Source: Myxococcota bacterium | GTDB taxonomy: Bacteria; Myxococcota; UBA727; JABDBI01 | Assembly (NCBI GenBank): GCA_040387835.1 | Contig: JAZKCZ010000001.1 | Span: 186,001 to 250,000 of the forward strand | Direction: 5' to 3' | DNA: 64,000 nucleotides | Part shown: positions 1 through 7,344 of the stretch, in pieces | Layout: each line of letters begins with the position of its first letter | How positions within the stretch are numbered: position 1 is the first letter of the stretch | Made by a program: the position numbers and the translations under genes | The notes under the pieces: generated by a model | Databases searched by the model: none | What the model was told of the DNA's origin: nothing | What the model saw: only the letters and a program-made list of their open reading frames with translations

Positions 1-148
1 GATATTGCACGCCGACTTTAATCTTGGGCACTGAGATTTCTGGGTATTCGGAGAGATTTAGAGATTGGTAAGCGATAATCCCCAGCAGCACCACAAACGC
101 ATTTAGCGTGAGGGTGAGCACGGGACGCTTAATAAACAGGGTCGTCAT
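1..148 (-). CDS. RND efflux pump permease, N-terminal fragment
   Basis: This is the first 49 codons of an inner-membrane RND transporter (AcrB/HAE1 type), cut by the window edge. The ATG complementary to 146-148 opens MTTLFIKRPVLTLTLNA, the usual RND opening: a short cytoplasmic leader ending K-R-P followed by the first membrane helix. YPEISVPK follows the helix, matching the conserved entry into the periplasmic porter domain. Such pumps export drugs, detergents or metals using the proton gradient. The start lies 20 bases inside the 3' end of the adaptor gene upstream, so the two are probably translationally coupled. Substrate cannot be told from this fragment. Confidence 0.9.
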   Translation of the reverse strand, partial: MTTLFIKRPVLTLTLNAFVVLLGIIAYQSLNLSEYPEISVPKIKVGVQY

Positions 149-1049
149 TTTGTATTCTGCTCTGGCCTCTTAAAATTACCACGTCACCAGCTTTAAGGCC
201 TTTTTGAATCGATGTCTGTTTGCCGGCTCGATCGCCGACGGTCACTGGGGTCAAAACGGCCTTTTTGCCAACCACGCGGTAGACATTGGAAGCGCCGTTT
301 TTAAGAAAAATGCTTTCGGAAGGGACGCTAAGGGCGGTACTTTCAAAAATGAGTTCGACGGGAACTTTGGCGCCTATGATGCAGTCGCTGCATTTGGCAA
401 TGGACGCTTTGGCGTAGGCCAGCTGCGTTTTGGGATTTAGGCGGTTTTCAAATGAGGTCAGCGTCGCGGATTGATTTTTAACGTTAAGCTTTTGGCCGAT
501 TTTGAGTTTGGTCAACAAGTTTTCGGGAACGGAAAAATAAGCCAAAAGCGAGCTGATGTCGTAAATCGCGACCACGGGGTCGCCAGATTTGAGGTGGCTG
601 CCCACTTCGGCTCGGTAGAGACCGCATTCGCCCGCAAAGGGGGCTTTGAACTTCGAGCCTTCGAGCTCGTGCTCGGCGGTTGCTAAGTCGGCTTTGGCGT
701 CTTCTAGGTCTTTGAGGCTGATGTCGCCTAAGTCGTGCAGTTTTTTAAGTCGGCTTAGGCGTTCGCGTTTGGCTTTAACCACACTTTTGGTGTCGGTTAA
801 AGATTTGCGAAGGCCATCGCTTTCCATCTCAGCTAATAGCTGATCTTTTTTAACGTGTGTTCCTTCCGGGGCGAAGATATGCGTTAAGATGCCAGCAGCT
901 GGGGCGGTTAATATCGCCTCTCGGTGTGCTTTGATGGTGCCTATGAGCGATATTTTTTGCTCGAAGCCTTTGTTTGAAACTGTAAAAGTCTCAACTTTTT
1001 GTGGCGCGCCAAACGCTGTGGCAGCGCCTAGTAGTACTAACCATTTCAT
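129..1049 (-). CDS. RND efflux periplasmic adaptor (membrane fusion protein)
   Basis: The 306-residue protein is the periplasmic adaptor that links an RND pump to an outer-membrane channel. Residues 1-15 form a short signal peptide (MKWLVLLGAATAFGA) with no lipobox cysteine. A biotinyl-lipoyl-like half-motif (EAILTAPAAGILTHIF, around residue 45) and its partner (FKAPFAGECGLYRAEVGSHL, around 135) flank a coiled-coil hairpin of about 60 residues. Beta-barrel and membrane-proximal segments follow. At about 306 residues it is slightly shorter than AcrA. The start codon directly abuts the gatB stop codon (TAA then ATG), and the pump gene overlaps its end, so adaptor and pump ride on the rpmH-rnpA-gatB transcript or on an internal promoter. 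Confidence 0.9.
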   Translation of the reverse strand: MKWLVLLGAATAFGAPQKVETFTVSNKGFEQKISLIGTIKAHREAILTAPAAGILTHIFAPEGTHVKKDQLLAEMESDGLRKSLTDTKSVVKAKRERLSRLKKLHDLGDISLKDLEDAKADLATAEHELEGSKFKAPFAGECGLYRAEVGSHLKSGDPVVAIYDISSLLAYFSVPENLLTKLKIGQKLNVKNQSATLTSFENRLNPKTQLAYAKASIAKCSDCIIGAKVPVELIFESTALSVPSESIFLKNGASNVYRVVGKKAVLTPVTVGDRAGKQTSIQKGLKAGDVVILRGQSRIQNDDPVY

Positions 1050-2453
1050 TTAACCGTCCAAATATTTTTTGAGCAAACTGGTGGCTTCGACCGGATCCGC
1101 TTTGCCTTGGGTTTGCTTCATTACCTGACCCATTAAAAATCCGAAAATATTCGTTTTGCCTGACTTATATTTAGCTACTTCGCTTTCATATTGTTTGCAA
1201 GTTTGCTCGATAATCTGCTGCAAGGCGCCAGAGTCGCGTTGCATTTTTAGGCCTTTGGACTCGACGATGTCGCTGGGGCGGCTTGCCGGATTGCTCAGTA
1301 GGTCTTCAAAAACTGTCTTAGCAATGGTGCCGGAAATCACTCGGTCGTCTATTAACTTGACCAGCTCGCCCAATTGAGAGGGCGTGATTTGCGGCGACAT
1401 CTGCATTTCGTTGATAATCCAGTTGGCGGTGGTCTTGGCGTTAGCATTTAATGCCAGCGCTGCTTCAAAATAATCTGCCATCTCTTTTTCGGCAATGAGC
1501 ACGCTGGCATCATAAGCGCCCAGGCCTAGCTGTTCTTGGTAGCGGTTGAGCTTTTGAACAGGGAGCTCTGGCAGGCTGGCTTTGATATCAGCGATTTCAT
1601 CGGCGCTGACATTAAGCGGCAGTAAGTCCGGGTCTGGGAAATAGCGGTAATCGTGTGCTTCTTCTTTGCTTCGCAGCGCCCTGGATTCTTTGCGGTTGGA
1701 ATCCCAGAGTCTGGTTTCTTGAACGATGGTGTGACCGGCTTCGATTTCTAGCACTTGGCGACGAGATTCGAACTCGACCGCTTGGCCTAGGAATTTGATG
1801 GAGTTAAGGTTTTTCGTTTCGGTGCGGGTGCCTAAGGGCGCGCCGGGCTTTCTTACAGAGACGTTGGCATCTGCGCGCATGGAGCCTTCTTGTAGATTGC
1901 CGTCGCAGATACCTAAGTAGGTAACTAAGGCGCGCAGGGTCTTGTAAGCTTCCATGGCGTCTTCGGCTGAGCGCAGGTCTGGTCTGGTGACAACTTCTAG
2001 GAGGGGCGTGCCAGCGCGGTTGTAATCGCAAAAGCTTGAGTTGCCGCCTTCGACGTGGATGTTTTTACCAGCGTCTTCTTCGATGTGAATGCGTTCGATA
2101 CCGATGCTTTTTGGGCCGTCTTTGGTTTGGAAAGTCAGGGTGCCCGGGCCGCAAATCGGCTGGTCATGCTGACTGATCTGATAGCCTTTGGGCAAATCCG
2201 GATAGAAGTAATGCTTTCTGGCAAACACGCTGGTGTGATTGATTTCACACCCCAAAGCTAGGCCCAAACGGATCGCGAATTCGACAGCTTTTTGGTTCAG
2301 TACGGGGAGGGTGCCGGGGAGGGCAATATCGACGACATCGACGTTGGTATTAGGCTCATCACCATAGTTGTTTTTCGCTGGGGAAAAAAGCTTACTTTGG
2401 GTGAGGAGCTGAACGTGGCACTCAAGGCCGATGACGACTTCGTAATCCTTCAT
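1050..2453 (-). CDS. gatB: Asp-tRNA(Asn)/Glu-tRNA(Gln) amidotransferase subunit B
   Basis: GatB binds the misacylated tRNA and, with GatA and GatC, converts Glu-tRNA(Gln) or Asp-tRNA(Asn) to the amidated form in the cytoplasm. The 467 residues match the family length. The N-terminal [20 protein letters not shown] block, the ALPGTLPVLN segment, the EDAGKN segment and the YNRAGTPLLEVV motif are all classical GatB, and the C-terminal YqeY-like tail (GQVMKQTQGKADP) is intact. gatA and gatC are not in this window, so the complex is encoded at more than one locus. The start overlaps the end of rnpA by 32 bases, an uncommon arrangement. The adaptor gene begins immediately after its stop. Confidence 0.97.
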   Translation of the reverse strand: MKDYEVVIGLECHVQLLTQSKLFSPAKNNYGDEPNTNVDVVDIALPGTLPVLNQKAVEFAIRLGLALGCEINHTSVFARKHYFYPDLPKGYQISQHDQPICGPGTLTFQTKDGPKSIGIERIHIEEDAGKNIHVEGGNSSFCDYNRAGTPLLEVVTRPDLRSAEDAMEAYKTLRALVTYLGICDGNLQEGSMRADANVSVRKPGAPLGTRTETKNLNSIKFLGQAVEFESRRQVLEIEAGHTIVQETRLWDSNRKESRALRSKEEAHDYRYFPDPDLLPLNVSADEIADIKASLPELPVQKLNRYQEQLGLGAYDASVLIAEKEMADYFEAALALNANAKTTANWIINEMQMSPQITPSQLGELVKLIDDRVISGTIAKTVFEDLLSNPASRPSDIVESKGLKMQRDSGALQQIIEQTCKQYESEVAKYKSGKTNIFGFLMGQVMKQTQGKADPVEATSLLKKYLDG

Positions 2454-2805
2454 AGGCTCGCTCTACGTCCTTTTGCAGCTGTTGAAAAGAGGCGTTTGCG
2501 GCGGGGGGAAGGGCAAGTACAACCAAATCACGCTTTTCGAACATGAAAGATCGCTCTCTCAAGATATGCCTGAGGCGACGCTTGACAAGATTACGGATAT
2601 TGGCTTTACCGACGTTTTTGGGAACGGTAAATCCCACATGACCATCCTCGCGTACGGTGCGAGAGATCAAGACAACGCCTGGCGATTTGGAACGTTGCCC
2701 AAGGCGTTGTATGCGAATAAACTCATGGCGCTTTTTAATGCGCCTTGAAGCCGGAAGACTATTTGGCGTAGACAGAAGGCACCAGGCGTTTACGGCCTTT
2801 GGCAC
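2422..2805 (-). CDS. rnpA: ribonuclease P protein component
   Basis: RnpA is the small basic protein subunit of RNase P, which matures the 5' ends of tRNAs. The core begins near [13 protein letters not shown], and the RNR signature is present as [11 protein letters not shown] following [12 protein letters not shown]. The start is uncertain. No ATG, GTG or TTG lies between the rpmH stop and the RnpA core in this frame; the nearest candidates are GTG at 2803-2805 (chosen here), TTG at 2812-2814, or ATG at 2860-2862, all inside rpmH. A CTG lies just before the rpmH stop. The gene therefore overlaps rpmH upstream and gatB downstream. Identity is secure; the N-terminus is not. Confidence 0.92.
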   Translation of the reverse strand: MPKAVNAWCLLSTPNSLPASRRIKKRHEFIRIQRLGQRSKSPGVVLISRTVREDGHVGFTVPKNVGKANIRNLVKRRLRHILRERSFMFEKRDLVVLALPPAANASFQQLQKDVERAYEGLRSRHRP

Positions 2806-2908
2806 GCCTACGTGCAAGTACTGCGCGTCCGCCAGCAGTGGCCATACGGGCCCTGAATCCATGATCGCGGAGAAGTTTAATGCGGCTTGGCTGATAAGTA
2901 CGTTTCAT
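2759..2908 (-). CDS. rpmH: 50S ribosomal protein L34
   Basis: This 49-residue gene encodes L34, a small basic protein of the large ribosomal subunit. It reads [18 protein letters not shown], then [20 protein letters not shown], then [11 protein letters not shown], which is unmistakable L34. The ATG is complementary to 2906-2908 and the stop to 2759-2761. It is encoded just upstream of rnpA, the conserved bacterial order, but dnaA, yidD and yidC are not found here. No purine-rich ribosome binding site precedes the ATG; a five-base-pair hairpin at 2910-2925 sits two bases before it instead. Confidence 0.97.
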   Translation of the reverse strand: MKRTYQPSRIKLLRDHGFRARMATAGGRAVLARRRAKGRKRLVPSVYAK

Positions 2909-2909
2909 A

Positions 2910-2925
2910 GCAAGGCCAAGCTTGC
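2910..2925 (-). promoter_or_regulatory. small hairpin directly before rpmH start
   Basis: GCAAG and CTTGC arms separated by six bases form a 5-bp stem ending two bases before the rpmH ATG, where a ribosome binding site would be expected. A perfect TTGACA hexamer (minus strand, complementary to 2941-2946) lies upstream, but a good -10 box at 17 bases is not evident. The hairpin may simply be part of the leader; any role in L34 autoregulation is inference. Confidence 0.3.
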
Positions 2926-2942
2926 GTTTTTGAGGTGGGTTG

Positions 2943-3602
2943 TCAAGAGAGCGTGATGATCCTGGGCTCTTTCAAATGCCAAATGTCTAAGCGGGTTTTG
3001 GGAAAAAAGGCGGCATAATGACCCTCTGGCGGATTGTCTGTGTAGCTTTGCACTAACTTTTTACGTGCAGGGCAGGCGCTTAGCCAAATGCCTAGCTCGG
3101 TAAATAGTTCCAAATTAGGCGTTTTTGTTTTGATAAGTCCTTGATTAAATGCGGCGATTAGGTTGTCAAAGCGCTTTTGCTCGTGCGGCATTAAGCCAGC
3201 CGTATGGGCTTTTAAAGCGGTTAAGATGTCCGTGTAATATTGCAGAGAAACAGGCAAGATTTGAGACTTCGCGTTAAAATGAAAACCCTTTGCTTGGCTG
3301 AATTTGAGCGGTACGCCGGATTGGATGTTGGGGTAGGGTGCTTCCAGTTGCAGGCGTATGTCTGTCCGCTTGGTCTTTAGGTGGTAAATCAGCCTTTCAA
3401 ATTCTCGCTCGCCTCCGATGCTGCGATCTAGCCGTTTTGGATTAGTGGGGTCGAGCAAACCGCTGAGTTTAATCTTTTGGCAGCTGGCAGGGATTTCAGG
3501 AATTAATGCCCTGAGAGAGTCGAAGGTTTGAGGTGGCAGGTCAGCGCAGAAAGACCAAGTGGCAGGCATTGAAGGCAACAACGATTGGAAGATGAAACTC
3601 AT
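2943..3602 (-). CDS. hypothetical protein, 219 aa
   Basis: I do not recognise this protein. It has no signal peptide or membrane segment and is rich in K, R, L and P, so it is probably cytoplasmic. It contains a short early Cys-bearing stretch ([16 protein letters not shown]) and two further single cysteines, not arranged as a metal motif. The C-terminus ([11 protein letters not shown]) is basic and compact. It begins 14 bases after the receiver-kinase hybrid gene and ends 34 bases before rpmH on the same strand, so it could be the last gene of the sensory operon or the first of the ribosomal one. Coding potential is supported by length and tight packing only. Confidence 0.7.
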   Translation of the reverse strand: MSFIFQSLLPSMPATWSFCADLPPQTFDSLRALIPEIPASCQKIKLSGLLDPTNPKRLDRSIGGEREFERLIYHLKTKRTDIRLQLEAPYPNIQSGVPLKFSQAKGFHFNAKSQILPVSLQYYTDILTALKAHTAGLMPHEQKRFDNLIAAFNQGLIKTKTPNLELFTELGIWLSACPARKKLVQSYTDNPPEGHYAAFFPKTRLDIWHLKEPRIITLS

Positions 3603-3616
3603 GCCAACAAAATCAC

Positions 3617-4717
3617 TTATGGGTGGATAGATGTTTTGTTAAATCGCATCACAAAGCGGGTATTTGGATGTTGGTCGTCTAAAAAGATATCACCTTGATG
3701 AGCGCTAATAATTCCTTTGGAAACACTGAGACCTAGTCCTGTGCCTTTGCCCACGTCTTTGGTGGTAAAAAAAGGATGGAACAGTTTGTTGGCGATTTCC
3801 TTCGAGATTCGATTGCCGCTGTCGGTGACTGCAATTTCAATATAGCCTGGCAACTCTTTCGCTTCGATGGAGATCCATTTAGTTTCAAGTTGCGCGATAG
3901 CATCGGTGGCATTGTTCAGTAAATTGATGAGGACTTCAGTGATTTGGGTTGGCCGGCATTGCAGGACGATATTTTCGGGGACATCAATTTTTACATCTAT
4001 GTGCAGGTCTTTGAATCGGTACTCGCATAGCAGCATGGTTTCATCTACAATTCCTTTCACATTTGCCTGCAGCAAAGGGTCATCCTGGGCGTCCCTCGAA
4101 AAGGTTTGCAAACCTCGGGTAATACGGGCAATGCGAGCAACTGTTTTTTCAATATTATCTAAAAAATTAACGATATCTTTATCTGCTTTATCTTTGGCTA
4201 AAGACGCGAGCATGGAAATAATCGCCAAAGGAGTGTTGATTTCATGAGCGACCCCGCCAGCCATCGTTCCTAGGGCAGCCATTTTAGAGGAGGTTTCCAG
4301 GGCATTTTGAGTTTCTAAGAGCAAAATTTGCGTGTTCTTTCTTTCGATGGCGTAACGAATAGTCCGGGTCAGTATCTGGGCATCAACTTCACCTTTGACT
4401 AAGTAGTCTTGCACACCTTCTTGCATGGCTCTGATCCCCAAGTCTTGGTCTTTTAGTCCTGTTAATAGGATGATGGGTATTCTGGGAAAACGTTCTATGA
4501 CTTTTAAAAAAGTGGCCGGCCCAGTGCTGTCTGGCAGAGAAAGATCCAGCAGCAATACGTCAAATTGATTTGTCTCAAGCTTTTCGAATGCGCTTGATAA
4601 CCTATCAGCACGTTCTTCAACGAAATCGCCAGGCACTTCGGAGAGCATGGCTAAAAAAAGGCCAGCATCACCTGCATTATCTTCTACTAGCAGAACTTTG
4701 ATTGCGTCTTTTGTCAT
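3617..4717 (-). CDS. receiver-histidine kinase hybrid (REC-HisKA-HATPase)
   Basis: This 366-residue cytoplasmic protein has its receiver domain first. Residues 1-125 form a REC domain with the acidic pocket (LLVEDNAGDA), phospho-acceptor Asp (LLLDLSLPDSTGP) and switch Lys (VKGEVD). A dimerisation/phosphotransfer domain then carries the H-box GGVAHEINTPLAII near residue 155, followed by an ATPase domain with N-box (LINLLNNATDAI), G1 (TDSGNRISKE) and G2 (GKGTGLGLSVSKG). It has no input domain of its own, so it is probably fed by the receiver, as in relays downstream of another kinase. It overlaps the preceding single-domain receiver gene by four bases (ATGA), making that protein and the membrane kinase its likely partners. 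Its kinase core resembles that at the C-terminus of the 1796-residue protein at 14930. Confidence 0.93.
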   Translation of the reverse strand: MTKDAIKVLLVEDNAGDAGLFLAMLSEVPGDFVEERADRLSSAFEKLETNQFDVLLLDLSLPDSTGPATFLKVIERFPRIPIILLTGLKDQDLGIRAMQEGVQDYLVKGEVDAQILTRTIRYAIERKNTQILLLETQNALETSSKMAALGTMAGGVAHEINTPLAIISMLASLAKDKADKDIVNFLDNIEKTVARIARITRGLQTFSRDAQDDPLLQANVKGIVDETMLLCEYRFKDLHIDVKIDVPENIVLQCRPTQITEVLINLLNNATDAIAQLETKWISIEAKELPGYIEIAVTDSGNRISKEIANKLFHPFFTTKDVGKGTGLGLSVSKGIISAHQGDIFLDDQHPNTRFVMRFNKTSIHP

Positions 4718-5142
4718 AACGGTAATCTCACGGTTGAAAACCAGTATTCCTCTAAGGATTTTATCTTTTGAATAAATTGATCAAGCTCAGCCGGCTTGGT
4801 GATGTAGCTGTTGGCATGGAGATTGTAGGTTTTGATGATGTCATCTTGAGATTTTGAGGTGGTTAGAATGATGACCGGGATCCGCTTTAAATTTTCATCG
4901 TTTTTGATTTTTTCTAAGACTTGGCGACCATCCATCTTAGGCATGTTCAGATCTAAAAGAATCAGATCGGGTGTTTTGGCGTCAGCATAATTGTCTTGTT
5001 TGATGAGGTATTTAACGACTTCTTCACCGTTGCGAACGACGTTGACTTCATAGCCAATCGTCCAGTCTTTCAGTGCTTCGATGGTGAGTTGCACGTCGCC
5101 TGGGCTATCATCTGCGATGAGGATTTGAACATCTTGTGTCAC
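4714..5142 (-). CDS. single-domain response regulator (Rcp1-like)
   Basis: The 142-residue protein is a stand-alone receiver. It has the acidic pair (ILIADDSPGDV), the acceptor Asp (DLILLDLNMPKMDG), the Thr switch (VIILTTSKS) and the conserved Lys (SYITKPAEL). The ADDSPGD opening and the extra C-terminal helix (LEEYWFSTVRLP) are typical of Rcp1-type regulators that pair with phytochrome-like or similar kinases. It has no output domain, so it likely passes phosphate on or binds a partner protein. It overlaps the kinase gene upstream and the hybrid gene downstream by four bases each, which argues for one polycistronic, coupled unit. Confidence 0.93.
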   Translation of the reverse strand: MTQDVQILIADDSPGDVQLTIEALKDWTIGYEVNVVRNGEEVVKYLIKQDNYADAKTPDLILLDLNMPKMDGRQVLEKIKNDENLKRIPVIILTTSKSQDDIIKTYNLHANSYITKPAELDQFIQKIKSLEEYWFSTVRLPL

Positions 5143-6482
5143 TTTTTCTCTCCTAAGGTGAAATGAAAGGTTGAGCCTTTACCAACTTCGGATTCAACCC
5201 AGATTTTGCCACCATGGTTTTCAACGATTTTTCTACAGACCGATAAGCCGATGCCTGTTCCCGAAAATTCTTCAGCCGTGTGGAGTCTTTGAAATATGTC
5301 GAAAATCCTTTCGAAATGTTCGGGCGCGATGCCAATGCCGTTATCCCTGATGGTAAATTCAGTGTCTTGGTCTGATTTCTTGGCCGAAATATGGATTTGA
5401 GGGGCCCTGTCTTTCAGCCGATATTTGATGGCATTGCCGATGAGATTTTGAAATAGGCGCTCGAGTTGCACATCATCAGCCATAACGGCCGGCAGAGGAT
5501 CTCGTGTGATGACAGTATCCGATTCTTCAATGGCAACTTTTAGATTGGAAAGGGCATGATCCACTGTGGTCTCGGTTTGAGTCAATACGGGTGGTTTTCG
5601 TTGCGTCCCCACGCGGGAGTATTCGAGCAAATCGTTGATCAGCTGCTTCATACGCAGCGCGCCATCGACAGCAAAATGAATGTATTCGTCGCCGCTTTGG
5701 TCTAATTTACCCTGGTAGCGTTTTTTTAACAGCTGGAGATAGCTTGAAACCATGCGCAGGGGCTCTTGTAGGTCATGCGAAGCAATATAAGCGAATTGCT
5801 GAAGCTCTTGGTTGGAACGGGCCAGTTCAGCGGTTCGAAGCGTTACTTTAGCGTCCATTTCTTCGTTCAAAATCTCAAGATTCGCTCGGCGAATGCAGAT
5901 TTCCCTCATCTCTCGTTTGGCCTGAATGCAAGTCTTAATCAAAAATACGTCTTCGAATACGACCCAAGCGGCATGCTCGATCCAGCGCCATTGACTAGCA
6001 GCTGCAACCCCGAACACCGATTCAGGAAAATAAGTTCCTCGCAAAAAGTGGTCCGCCGCGACCACAATGGTGGCAGTAACTAAAACCTTCCAGTCTCTGT
6101 AAATTGCCAGGAAAGCCAATGAGCCAAAAACATGGAAATGCGTTTCAATGCGCCCGCCCGTTAAGTGAATGAGCAGAGCTGACCAAAGCATCTGGCTAAT
6201 GGCAATAATATGGCGGGTATAAACTTCGCCGGGTTTCATTATCGCCATAGCGATGGGGAATGCAGAAAGCGCACCACCCATGAAAAGCGCTGCCCATACG
6301 TGAGGGTGGGTATAGCTTGTAGCGCCTTCCCAGGCCTTGGGGGAGAGAGTAAGGGCGCATATCATTCCGAATGCCCACTGGATGATCATCAAAGTCGCGA
6401 ACATGTGGTCGGTTCGACGAAAGATTCCATCTCTCATTTCATGAAAGAATGTTTCAGTCCGAATATCTGCAGTTCCTGTCAT
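5139..6482 (-). CDS. membrane sensor histidine kinase
   Basis: The 447-residue kinase has an N-terminal membrane sensor of roughly five helices (residues 25-190). This includes a GGRIETHFHVFGSLAF segment whose two histidines and neighbouring acidic residue could bind haem or metal, which is inference. A short coiled coil (about 195-225) leads to the H-box IASHDLQEPLRMVSSYLQ near residue 235, of the type seen in phytochrome-class kinases. The ATPase domain has NLIGNAIKYR, DNGIGIAPEHFERIF and GTGIGLSVCRKI. It is probably the input of a relay to the Rcp1-like receiver and the hybrid kinase that follow with four-base overlaps. The gene before it encodes a thioredoxin-fold membrane protein, suggesting redox or thiol sensing. 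Confidence 0.92.
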   Translation of the reverse strand: MTGTADIRTETFFHEMRDGIFRRTDHMFATLMIIQWAFGMICALTLSPKAWEGATSYTHPHVWAALFMGGALSAFPIAMAIMKPGEVYTRHIIAISQMLWSALLIHLTGGRIETHFHVFGSLAFLAIYRDWKVLVTATIVVAADHFLRGTYFPESVFGVAAASQWRWIEHAAWVVFEDVFLIKTCIQAKREMREICIRRANLEILNEEMDAKVTLRTAELARSNQELQQFAYIASHDLQEPLRMVSSYLQLLKKRYQGKLDQSGDEYIHFAVDGALRMKQLINDLLEYSRVGTQRKPPVLTQTETTVDHALSNLKVAIEESDTVITRDPLPAVMADDVQLERLFQNLIGNAIKYRLKDRAPQIHISAKKSDQDTEFTIRDNGIGIAPEHFERIFDIFQRLHTAEEFSGTGIGLSVCRKIVENHGGKIWVESEVGKGSTFHFTLGEKK

Positions 6483-7081
6483 AATATTGTTGTCTCGTGG
6501 CCTTCATATAAGACGCAGCCAAAGACTGGCGTATGCTTGACCGTCGTCTTTCGCTCATTGATAAAGGAGACGATGGCGCTTTTGCCTGCGTTGTCTCCCG
6601 AGTGTCCACGAGCGCTGGTGATGCCGCCGCTGAACACCAGTCTGCCTTGAGGGTCATATAAATTAACTTGGCCGGAGGTTTTTGCGCCAAATCGTCTTGA
6701 TTCTACGCCGTTTTCATCAAGTGAAACCGAAACGCCCGGGATGGCTTTGGCCGCTCTCCAAAGGCGCGTTTGGGTCCAGTTGGCATCAGGGTTTTTCGGT
6801 GTAACGAACAACACATGCACATCGAGCCTGTGGTTTACCTGAGCCAAGATTTCGTTGAGCTCACCCACTGTCGCGTAGGAGCATGGGCAATCAGGATGCG
6901 CAAAAATGACCAAACTGTCTAAAGAGGTCTGTTTTGGGATGGTTGTCTTTTGGGGCCATGTCTGCGGCGTTTGGGCAGCGCTACCTGGTTTCGCACTGTA
7001 TTCCCAAAGCTTAGACAGCCCGATTATCATCAGCACCAGCCAGACACCGGAGAGTAATATCAAGATTCGTTTCGTGCCCAT
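6479..7081 (-). CDS. membrane-anchored thioredoxin-fold protein (RedB-like)
   Basis: The protein starts with MGTKRILILLSGVWLVLMII, a single N-terminal membrane anchor, then a soluble thioredoxin-like domain with FAHPDCPCSYATVGELNEIL. The C-P-C cysteine pair stands where thioredoxins have CXXC. A C-terminal YDPQGRLVFSGGIT block is the conserved second half of the fold. Proteins of this layout are sometimes annotated RedB; I rely on memory for that label. A TTG nine bases upstream (7090) is an alternative start. The last four bases overlap the membrane histidine kinase, so the pair is probably co-expressed and may share a signal. Orientation of the domain should be periplasmic. Confidence 0.8.
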   Translation of the reverse strand: MGTKRILILLSGVWLVLMIIGLSKLWEYSAKPGSAAQTPQTWPQKTTIPKQTSLDSLVIFAHPDCPCSYATVGELNEILAQVNHRLDVHVLFVTPKNPDANWTQTRLWRAAKAIPGVSVSLDENGVESRRFGAKTSGQVNLYDPQGRLVFSGGITSARGHSGDNAGKSAIVSFINERKTTVKHTPVFGCVLYEGHETTIL

Positions 7082-7176
7082 GTACTCCAAGATGATAACT
7101 ATATTGGAGGCGTTAGTGTTGATGGAGCCTATTGTAAAAACGAAAAATGCCCTTTAAACGTTAGATTCGTTCGGAT

Positions 7177-7253
7177 GGCGGGTGTAGCTCAATCGGTGGA
7201 GCATCAGGATGTGGCCCTGAGGGTCGAGGGTTCGATTCCCTTCACTCGCCCCA
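7177..7253 (+). tRNA. tRNA-His (GTG)
   Basis: A cloverleaf is readable. The acceptor arms GCGGGTG and CACTCGC pair with one G-U, there is a D-arm, and the anticodon stem has TCAGG/CCTGA closing a loop with GTG. A GAGGG/CCCTT T-arm follows, and the 3' CCA is encoded. The base before the acceptor stem is G (7177) and faces discriminator C (7250), the G-1:C73 identity pair special to tRNA-His. It is followed after five bases by tRNA-Arg. Confidence 0.97.
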
Positions 7254-7258
7254 TTTTA

Positions 7259-7335
7259 GCGTTCGTAGCTCAGCTGGATAGAGCACCGGATTTCGATTCC
7301 GGGGGTCAGGGGTTCGAATCCCTTCGAGCGCACCA
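7259..7335 (+). tRNA. tRNA-Arg (TCG)
   Basis: The acceptor arms GCGTTCG and CGAGCGC pair with one G-U. The anticodon stem CCGGA/TCCGG holds loop TTTCGAT with anticodon TCG, and the T-arm contains GGTTCGAATCC. The CCA end is encoded at 7333-7335. It reads CGN arginine codons. Only nine bases separate it from the recQ ATG. Confidence 0.97.
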
Positions 7336-7344
7336 GGCATTTTC

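Noticed and set aside
1-3602. Replication origin near rpmH-rnpA
   Set aside because: No dnaA, gyrB or dnaN, and no cluster of DnaA boxes was seen; the neighbouring genes are gatB and an RND pump.
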